A DNA stretch of 21,342 bases from the NCBI GenBank assembly GCA_964538345.1, contig CAZIFF010000014.1:1-21342 (forward strand), written 5' to 3'. Origin of the DNA: JAGOTN01 sp964538345 (GTDB lineage: Bacteria > Patescibacteriota > Minisyncoccia > Phycocordibacterales > JAACPR01). Below the pieces are notes generated by a model, which did no database searches, was not told the origin of the DNA, and saw nothing but the letters and a program-made list of their open reading frames with translations. Position 1 is the stretch's first letter. Each line of letters starts with the position of its first letter. Positions 15,254-21,342 of this stretch are shown piece by piece. The position numbers and the translations under genes were made by a program.

Positions 15254-17293
15254 TTAATTATTATTATCAAAGGTGAATCCTGGGATGTCCTGTTCTGCTT
15301 GCTTGAATGATTCCTCGTATAGTTCGCGATTCCCTCTGGCTAATGCAAATAATATTAGCAATTTATGCGAGGATTCCACCTTTGGCTCCATAGCGATTGC
15401 CGTCTTGTACTCTATTTCTGCCCCTACTAAATCATTGGACAAATCCTTTACCTGAGCCCGAGCCCAATTTACGCTTGGATCATTTGGTGATAGCGATTTG
15501 CAATAATCAAGTATCCCCAGGAGTTTGTTCGTCATGACTTTGTCATAACGCTCATCTTGCAAAAATGCAATGGTATTTTGTAGATAAATACGGTTGAGGT
15601 ACAATCTGTAATCAGTCTTGTTTACTTCCGATACTTTCTCTAGATACACGAGTAATTCTTGCAAGTTTTTTGTGAAAATTGGTCGTGCATTTTCATCATT
15701 CTTTATTATCGAAATATTCTTTGCATAATAAGTAAATGTATCATTTGCAAGCCCGCTAACATCGAAATCGATACCAATAGTTGAGCCCTTTAATAGCTCG
15801 GGATACATATATATCCTATGAGCTCTGGGTACTGAGAAGGTTTTTGTATATAAAATCGTTTTGTTTACAGGTGAATATACAAAATAATAAAATGTGGTTA
15901 CAAATGTTACCCCGAGTATTGCTGGCAAAATATAAATTGTTAAATAATTATTTTTACTAATTGGCGCACTTTCAGCATGATCATTTTCTTGAATAGAGAA
16001 AATAAATGCAGAAATTACAAATAGGAGTGCGAGAGTCGGTAATGTATCGAAAAGGAACAAGTTCTGGAAAATATACGACACCAACAGTCCCCCCAATATT
16101 GCTATTTGTCTTCTATTTATTTTATTAGAATTACGTGCTTTGTATAAAAAATAAAATAAACTCAAAAGAAATACTGCGTATAAAATTATCGCAGGATATC
16201 CACCCCCAACTCCAAATTCATAAAATATATTGTGGGGCTTATCGCTCCAACCCTCTGTCGTATTGGCCCTTATCAAAATTTTTGGGTCGAAATTCTCTTG
16301 CATTGCAATACGGAAATTCTCTGGTCCATACCCTAGTATCGGGTGCTTATCAATAGCCTTTTGGGAAACACCCCAAAATATAAGTCGGCTGTAGCTCGTA
16401 TACTGCGCGAACTTTTTATTTAAGTAGGCATTTGGTGTGATTAGATTATTCCAAAGAAATATAACCAATACAATACTGACAACCATTCCAGCAAAACCGA
16501 TAATTTTAATATTCTTCTTCTTGGATAAAGCTAAGTAGATCAATATATAAGTTACTATTGCAATCGGCACGGAGATTGATGCACTACGAGCCAATCCAAT
16601 AATGCTATCACCGCTAAACATTGAACTTAACTTAATAAATAATGGCGAGAACACAATAAGCGAAACAACAATCGCTATCATTGTCCTCTTCTCTAGATTT
16701 ATAATTTTTTTTGAAAATAATAGAAAAAGTCCACAGCCTACTACAAAAGTAAGGTATACAACACTCATAGATGAGTTGCCAAGCGATCCGCCCTCCCCGC
16801 TCATAAGAAAGAATTTGTATGGCAGATCCAGCCATACTTGGCCAAGATATACTGTAATAATCAAGAAGAATCCGCCTGTAACAATATACTGTAATAGTGA
16901 ATAGGCATACCCCATCCCATTCTTTTTAATCAAAGAGGCTACGATGAACGCGAAAGCTAAGCAATGGTACAGGGTAAGCAACCCTGTGCCTCTGGCAAGT
17001 GATGACCAAAATGAATAATGTGGATTAGCACCCAAAATTCCTGCCAATGTCATCCAAGCTATAAATACAACAAGTGGTATGAAATGTAATATTGCCTTCT
17101 TATTTAATCTATACGAAGTATCAATAGCAATTACATAAAGCCAGATGAAAAATAGTATCTCTACAACAGCATAGAAGAAAAATGTCTTTGTGGAAATGTA
17201 TGGGTAATACAAACTCCCCCAGAATACAACGGGCATTAACAAGACAAGTATATATGTCCCAAATTTAAGAATATTTCCTCTTAATATGTTCAT
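15254..17293 (-). CDS. O-antigen ligase/polymerase family membrane protein with C-terminal soluble domain
   Basis: This 679-aa protein has about 10-12 potential membrane helices in its first 460 residues and a soluble C-terminal part. The Wzy_C/WaaL region contains SRLIFWG (302-308), HPILGYGPENF (317-327) and DKPHNIFYEFGVGGG (351-365), with H354-N355 at the position of the functional His of the family. The end (about 600-665) looks like tetratricopeptide-type helices. Such proteins polymerise lipid-linked repeat units (Wzy) or transfer glycans to lipid or protein (WaaL, PglL) on the outer face of the membrane. The downstream half of a tandem pair, it starts 3 nt after its paralogue's stop. 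The exact reaction cannot be decided from sequence. Confidence 0.85.
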   Translation of the reverse strand: MNILRGNILKFGTYILVLLMPVVFWGSLYYPYISTKTFFFYAVVEILFFIWLYVIAIDTSYRLNKKAILHFIPLVVFIAWMTLAGILGANPHYSFWSSLARGTGLLTLYHCLAFAFIVASLIKKNGMGYAYSLLQYIVTGGFFLIITVYLGQVWLDLPYKFFLMSGEGGSLGNSSMSVVYLTFVVGCGLFLLFSKKIINLEKRTMIAIVVSLIVFSPLFIKLSSMFSGDSIIGLARSASISVPIAIVTYILIYLALSKKKNIKIIGFAGMVVSIVLVIFLWNNLITPNAYLNKKFAQYTSYSRLIFWGVSQKAIDKHPILGYGPENFRIAMQENFDPKILIRANTTEGWSDKPHNIFYEFGVGGGYPAIILYAVFLLSLFYFLYKARNSNKINRRQIAILGGLLVSYIFQNLFLFDTLPTLALLFVISAFIFSIQENDHAESAPISKNNYLTIYILPAILGVTFVTTFYYFVYSPVNKTILYTKTFSVPRAHRIYMYPELLKGSTIGIDFDVSGLANDTFTYYAKNISIIKNDENARPIFTKNLQELLVYLEKVSEVNKTDYRLYLNRIYLQNTIAFLQDERYDKVMTNKLLGILDYCKSLSPNDPSVNWARAQVKDLSNDLVGAEIEYKTAIAMEPKVESSHKLLILFALARGNRELYEESFKQAEQDIPGFTFDNNN

Positions 17294-17296
17294 ATA

Positions 17297-19222
17297 TTAT
17301 CTATTTACCTTCACATCACTAACATCCAGAACATCCAACCCTTCTTCCCCGTATTCTAATGGGAATTCTAAAATATGAGCTGACATTTCTTTTATAGGAT
17401 TTTCGGGTGAAGCAATTCCCATTTTTTCCACATAGAACATTCCTTTTTTGAAATATTCTTCTCGTTCCTTTGTGTCGGTCAAAGCAATAAGTATCGAATG
17501 CATTCCAACAGTACTAACCAGCAACTTCATATCCATATAATTTTGCCTTTTTAGTCCATTTTCCAGTACCACGTTAATGTTATTGATCTCTTTAATCATC
17601 ATTTCCTTTTTGTCTTGGCTTATACCATTTTTTAGAACCTTTCTAAGCTTTATATGATAAGGGTTAAACACATTACCTAAGTCTGTTAAATTACCAAAAT
17701 AAGTCTTATCTAATTTCTTATAAAAATCTATTTTTTCTTGATAATGCCACTCAGGGAATTTCGCCAATCCACTATCGATACGGTAAGGTTTAATAATTAA
17801 ATAATTATATAAAATACCAAAAATTATCAAAATAAAAATTGTAATAAAGATATTTGAGCCAATATCCTCTGTCGCATTTTTTTGCTTACTATTTTTCTTT
17901 ACATCTTCTTCTAATTTGTTTTTTCTTTTATCTTTAAAGCAAATATTGGCAACATATGCAGCAAGGAGTGCGACGATAAACCAGCCGGTAATTGTCTGGA
18001 AAATCATCAATCCTTGTATTAAAAAGGATACCATTCCAGCAAACAATGCTATGTGTAGTAGGCCTTCTTTGCCTCTGTCTCTAACAGCCTTTCTAATCAA
18101 CCCAAACATAATAACTCCATATAATAATATTAGACTCGCTAGGCCAAGAATCCCTCCTGTCACAATCTCGTCGAAATAATAATTATGTGATCTATCTACC
18201 CAATATTCCTTTGCATACCCCTCTGTTGTGATAATAGGGTTAAAATATTTGGCATATACATATTGATAAGTGTCCCCTCCCCAGCCTAAGACTGGTTTAT
18301 CTTTATATCCTTTTACTGCAATCTCCCAAAACACAAGTCTGTTTGGTCCTGCTTTTTCTGCAATTAGTGTTTTTATAGGACCGAGACCAATAAACGCGAT
18401 AGAAATTACTCCAACCAAAACAACAGAAACAACAGAACCCATAAATACTTTTCTTATTTTAGCTGACTGTATTTTTCTGAAAATTAAATAAAGGGCAATA
18501 ATTCCAGTACTTACAAGCATAGAATAAGACGCTGTCTTGGCAAGCCCAATATATCCAAAAGGCGCATCGGGAGCCTGAATAATAAATCCGGTTAGGACGG
18601 GGTTAAAAAATGCAGTTATTGCTGCAAAGGTTCCAATTACCTTTTGTGTCTTTGTTTGTGCTGAAAACGCAAGCCCCAAACCTATAAACAATACGAAGGT
18701 GAGATAAACTCCAGTCCAAGATGAATTGCCAATAAGAAATCCACTAAGTGCATTGATGTCTATAACTTTTGAAAAATGAACACCCATTGCAGATAAAAAT
18801 GTTCCAATAGTAAACAGAATTCCAGATATAGAAAAAACAGCGAAAAGTTTATGCCAATCTTCGATCTTTTTAAACACAGAACTAGTAATTATTGAAAAGA
18901 TGATCAAACATAAGATAAACACAGCCCCCAAACCATGATCCACACTACCCCAAAATGACAGTATCGGTAGAACGCCGTTGAATGTCGAGATCAAAAGTAT
19001 AAGTGTATAAATCCCAAAAATTAAAAAAACAATATTCCGAGGGACTATCCCAAGATTCTTCTTATATAATTTACCAATAAGCCAAAGAGTTCCTATTAAC
19101 AGAGTTGCCCCTTCTAGAAAAAGTGACTTTGAAAAAACCATTCCATACAAAGCACGGGGAAATATTATAAATGGTAAAAGAAAAATTGTAATTAATATGA
19201 TTCTTTTTATTATTAAATTCAT
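17297..19222 (-). CDS. O-antigen ligase/polymerase family membrane protein (paralogue)
   Basis: This 641-aa paralogue of the gene after it has the same plan: about 10-12 helices, then a single helix near residues 450-475 followed by a soluble C-terminal domain of about 165 residues. The family core shows NRLVFWEIA (294-302), KPVLGWGGDTYQY (309-321) and VDRSHNYYFDEIVTGG (342-357), with H346-N347 as the conserved His site. The variant GWG...D.SHN fits Patescibacterial ligase/polymerase proteins more closely than the neighbour's GYG...DKPHN. It opens the minus operon behind a TATAAT box only 9 nt from its ATG. One paralogue may act as Wzy polymerase and the other as ligase; which is which is unknown. 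Confidence 0.86.
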   Translation of the reverse strand: MNLIIKRIILITIFLLPFIIFPRALYGMVFSKSLFLEGATLLIGTLWLIGKLYKKNLGIVPRNIVFLIFGIYTLILLISTFNGVLPILSFWGSVDHGLGAVFILCLIIFSIITSSVFKKIEDWHKLFAVFSISGILFTIGTFLSAMGVHFSKVIDINALSGFLIGNSSWTGVYLTFVLFIGLGLAFSAQTKTQKVIGTFAAITAFFNPVLTGFIIQAPDAPFGYIGLAKTASYSMLVSTGIIALYLIFRKIQSAKIRKVFMGSVVSVVLVGVISIAFIGLGPIKTLIAEKAGPNRLVFWEIAVKGYKDKPVLGWGGDTYQYVYAKYFNPIITTEGYAKEYWVDRSHNYYFDEIVTGGILGLASLILLYGVIMFGLIRKAVRDRGKEGLLHIALFAGMVSFLIQGLMIFQTITGWFIVALLAAYVANICFKDKRKNKLEEDVKKNSKQKNATEDIGSNIFITIFILIIFGILYNYLIIKPYRIDSGLAKFPEWHYQEKIDFYKKLDKTYFGNLTDLGNVFNPYHIKLRKVLKNGISQDKKEMMIKEINNINVVLENGLKRQNYMDMKLLVSTVGMHSILIALTDTKEREEYFKKGMFYVEKMGIASPENPIKEMSAHILEFPLEYGEEGLDVLDVSDVKVNR

Positions 19223-19231
19223 AGTGAATCA

Positions 19232-19237
19232 ATTATA
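19232..19237 (-). promoter_or_regulatory. -10 box (TATAAT) of the seven-gene minus operon
   Basis: A perfect TATAAT on the minus strand ends 9 nt before ATG 19222. The matching -35 position (19255-19260, TTTTTT) falls in the tail of the adjacent terminator and is a poor -35. Transcription would begin about 2-4 nt before the start codon, giving a near-leaderless message. This is the only promoter I see for the operon. Confidence 0.55.
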
Positions 19238-19254
19238 CAATATATCGGGCAAAT

Positions 19255-19282
19255 AAAAAACCACCCAAAAGGGTGGTTTTTT
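19255..19282. terminator. Intrinsic terminator downstream of the S-layer-like gene
   Basis: AAAAAACCACCC (19255-19266) and GGGTGGTTTTTT (19271-19282) pair perfectly over 12 bp around an AAAA loop. Read on the minus strand the G/C-rich stem ends in a T-run, 54 nt after the surface-protein stop. The hairpin is symmetrical, but no plus-strand gene ends here. Confidence 0.92.
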
Positions 19283-19335
19283 ATATACTTTTTAAGGCGT
19301 ATTAACCATTTAGATTAGAAGGCTAGACTAGATAA

Positions 19336-21318
19336 TTAACTATCCAATGTAACTTTTCCAGTCTTTAGAACGTCTGTTAGAGCTGTAAAGCTTAGTGAAC
19401 TTGCAGCACGAGTTGCTACTGAAGTAGTTGCAGTACCGAATAGTACAGCTGTTCCCTTCATACCAACTAGGATTGCACTTGAACCTGCAGCTTCTACAAC
19501 AACAGCTTCGATGTCAACATACATTGTCTCACCATCATTGATAGTGTAGTACTCTTCACCAGTACCACTGTTTGTTACAGTTGTACCTGATGTTGTAAAT
19601 GTGTATGAAGAAACTGATGAACTTGCATCTCCTCCATCAACAGCTAGTGTGATGAATTCGTTACTTGTAGCATCGTCACCGTTTAGGTAAATAGTTCCTC
19701 CTTGTGCTGTAATTGCTATTTTCATTTTAGCAGTTGCAGATGTTGAAGCAGCTGAACCGTTATCGTTAGCTACGATAGACTTTGAAACAAGTTCTACCTT
19801 TGGAGCAACTGAGTAGAAATATTGAATATTTCCCATAGCTGTACCTGTCATTTCTGTACCGTCAGTTAGCTGGTCGCCTTCTGCGTTTTCAGCAATGATT
19901 GAACCACGAGTAGTTGAAGTCAATTCTGCCTTCAAGTAATCACCTTCGTCAAAGTATGTTGTCTCGATATCTTCTACATCTGCTGTAACAGTAAATGTGT
20001 AAGACTTACCTGCTGTAAGAGTCTTGTCAAGATTGTTGAATGTGATTGTCTCTGTTGTTCCAGATGAAGCTGTCATTGACTCTGAGTATTCTGTACCATC
20101 GATAGTAAAGTATACTGTTGGAGCAACTTGTTCAACATCTGTAGCGTTTGTAGTAAATAGGAATGGAACTTCGTCTAACCAAACGTTAGATGTACCATCC
20201 ACTGTCATTTTACCAGTCAAAAGAACAACTTTAGATGTTTGTGCACCAGAAGCAGTCTTTACTTTTGAAACACCAGCAAGTGGTGTGTCAGAACCTACAG
20301 TGATCTTCAATTCTGTGTCTACTGCAGCTGAGAATGATACGAATGATATTGCTAAACCGTCAGCTACGTTATCATAGTCAATAGCTGCTGGAAGAGCTGA
20401 ACTTTCTGTTGTTGTAACACCAGCACCATCAACATAACGAATGTTTACGATACCAACTGTCCATGAATCAGAATCAATATCTCCTGAATCTAGATTACTG
20501 ATACTGTCTACAGCAACATAGAACTTTTCAGTTACATCTGCTTTAACAATAGTGTTGTCTAGACCGATTGTCTTTGAGTAAACACCTGTAGCATCCTTTG
20601 TAAAGTCAGCTGTACTTGCTGATCCAATCTTTGTTGAACCCATCCATACAGTAACATTTGATACATAGTCAGTTAGACGATCTGAATCTCCTGTTAGATT
20701 TCCTGATGAGTCAAAAGTCAATTTGATTGAAGATAGTTTGATGTCTCCGTCTTTTGAAGCTTGAACATCAAAACCCATAACCTTTACTTCTTTTTGACCA
20801 GCACCAACTTCCTCGTTTGAGTAAGTTGCTAATTGGTTGATATCAGCGATTTCTCCTGATAGACCTGCTAGTGTTCCTGAAGTTGATCCAGTTGCGGATG
20901 TTGTACAGTTACTTGACAATGTCATACCGTTTGGACATAGAGCAACGTTGCCTGATCCTGATGGAGCAGTAGCACAGTTACTTGCTAATGTGTTTCCGTT
21001 TGGACATAGATCACCTGTACCGATTACTGTTGATCCACCGTTAGCTTTAGCCATTGACATAGCACCAAACACGCCATCAGCCGTTAGACCGTTGGCAGCT
21101 TGCCATGTAGCAACAGCAGCCTTTGTCATAGGACCAAAAGATCCGTCAGCTGTAACGCCAACCAATTTTTGAAGTTCCATAACAGCAGCACCTGAACTAC
21201 CTACTCTCAAAGTTGGACTAGTGAAAGTATATGCACTTGCTGTAAGCATTACGCCGAAAGCGAGAGCAACAACTAGACTTCCGATTTTGAAAGCTTTTGT
21301 TTTGAAAAAATTTAACAT
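19336..21318 (-). CDS. Secreted S-layer-like protein with N-terminal peptidoglycan-binding domain
   Basis: The 660-aa product starts with a signal peptide (KTKAFK, then a hydrophobic core; likely cleavage after ASA at 27-29). Residues about 35-92 form a PG_binding_1 domain (LRVGSSGAAVMELQKLVG, then DGSFGPMTKAAVATWQ and DGVFG). Next come two short repeats CPNGxTLxSNC (105-115 and 128-138) holding the only four cysteines, then about 500 residues rich in Thr, Ser, Ala, Val, Gly and Asp with beta-sandwich-like character. The plan suggests a cell-wall-anchored surface or S-layer protein and a plausible glycan acceptor. The sequence is visibly less AT-rich than its neighbours, as expected for a highly expressed gene. 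The start is ATG 21318 without a clear Shine-Dalgarno; only 24 nt of upstream sequence is in the window. Confidence 0.85.
   Translation of the reverse strand: MLNFFKTKAFKIGSLVVALAFGVMLTASAYTFTSPTLRVGSSGAAVMELQKLVGVTADGSFGPMTKAAVATWQAANGLTADGVFGAMSMAKANGGSTVIGTGDLCPNGNTLASNCATAPSGSGNVALCPNGMTLSSNCTTSATGSTSGTLAGLSGEIADINQLATYSNEEVGAGQKEVKVMGFDVQASKDGDIKLSSIKLTFDSSGNLTGDSDRLTDYVSNVTVWMGSTKIGSASTADFTKDATGVYSKTIGLDNTIVKADVTEKFYVAVDSISNLDSGDIDSDSWTVGIVNIRYVDGAGVTTTESSALPAAIDYDNVADGLAISFVSFSAAVDTELKITVGSDTPLAGVSKVKTASGAQTSKVVLLTGKMTVDGTSNVWLDEVPFLFTTNATDVEQVAPTVYFTIDGTEYSESMTASSGTTETITFNNLDKTLTAGKSYTFTVTADVEDIETTYFDEGDYLKAELTSTTRGSIIAENAEGDQLTDGTEMTGTAMGNIQYFYSVAPKVELVSKSIVANDNGSAASTSATAKMKIAITAQGGTIYLNGDDATSNEFITLAVDGGDASSSVSSYTFTTSGTTVTNSGTGEEYYTINDGETMYVDIEAVVVEAAGSSAILVGMKGTAVLFGTATTSVATRAASSLSFTALTDVLKTGKVTLDS
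20905..21009 (-). repeat. Two-copy 69-bp spaced repeat encoding LCPNGxTLxSNC
   Basis: The segments at 20974-21009 and 20905-20940 encode LCPNGNTLASNC and LCPNGMTLSSNC. They share long identical DNA runs, for example CCGTTTGGACATAGA on the plus strand, and repeat with a 69-bp (23-codon) period, which implies a small internal duplication. Confidence 0.8.
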
Positions 21319-21342
21319 AATAATATTTATTTATGTACGTTT

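Noticed and set aside
15254..19222. The two O-antigen ligase genes as one gene split by a mutation
   Set aside because: Each encodes its own full set of helices and its own conserved His motif, so they are paralogues and not halves.
20024..21172. Two plus-strand ORFs (117 and 111 aa) antisense to the surface-protein gene
   Set aside because: They mirror the biased codon composition of the minus gene, have low-complexity Val/Pro/Ser-rich translations and lack initiation signals.
1..21342. CRISPR array, tRNA/rRNA genes, insertion sequences
   Set aside because: No regularly spaced direct repeats, cloverleaf genes, rRNA-like stretches, transposase motifs or terminal inverted repeats were found by eye.

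Overview
The window looks like part of a cell-surface polysaccharide locus from a Candidate Phyla Radiation (Patescibacteria, probably Parcubacteria-like) bacterium. Three things suggest this. The sequence is AT-rich with very short intergenic gaps. It carries a large secreted protein with an N-terminal peptidoglycan-binding domain followed by a long Thr/Ser-rich beta-type region, an architecture I associate with this group. It also has O-antigen-ligase-type membrane proteins with long soluble C-termini. TGA serves as a stop codon in two ATGA overlaps (8065-8068 and 12554-12557), so the code is standard and not the UGA-Gly code of Gracilibacteria/Absconditabacteria. The lineage is an inference; no rRNA or tRNA gene is present.

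Layout: two gene arms converge at about 10.83 kb. Plus arm, part 1 (1-4194): the end of an initiating sugar-phosphate transferase, a Wzx-type flippase, then rmlA-rmlC-rmlB for dTDP-4-keto-rhamnose. This part ends at an 11-bp inverted repeat (4226-4257). A 154-aa orphan gene with a near-consensus promoter faces it on the minus strand. Plus arm, part 2 (4854-10830): a DegT-type PLP sugar aminotransferase, a short RmlD-like reductase, a DUF5672 protein, a GT2 glycosyltransferase, a GT11-like glycosyltransferase, a MycE-like sugar O-methyltransferase and a GT17 glycosyltransferase.

Minus arm (19222 down to 10837): a seven-gene, tightly packed operon behind a TATAAT box. It holds two tandem O-antigen ligase/polymerase paralogues, a UDP-glucose-4-epimerase-type SDR, a GDP-mannose 3,5-epimerase (GME), an HD-domain protein of unknown role, a GT11 fucosyltransferase-family enzyme and a GT2. 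Upstream of it, separated by a strong intrinsic terminator, is the S-layer-like gene (21318-19336).

Working model (inference): the initiating transferase loads a sugar phosphate on undecaprenyl phosphate, and the GT2/GT11/GT17/DUF5672 enzymes extend it with rhamnose, an amino sugar and an L-galactose- or L-fucose-type residue. A methyltransferase modifies it, the flippase exports it, and the two ligase/polymerase paralogues polymerise it and/or transfer it to an acceptor. The adjacent Thr/Ser-rich surface protein is an attractive acceptor. The most notable points are GME beside a GT11 enzyme with an altered donor motif and no visible GDP-fucose genes, the HD protein inside the operon, the four-cysteine repeat of the surface protein, and the repeated placement of -10 boxes about 10 nt from start codons, which suggests near-leaderless mRNAs. 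No stretch longer than 300 bases lacks a gene.
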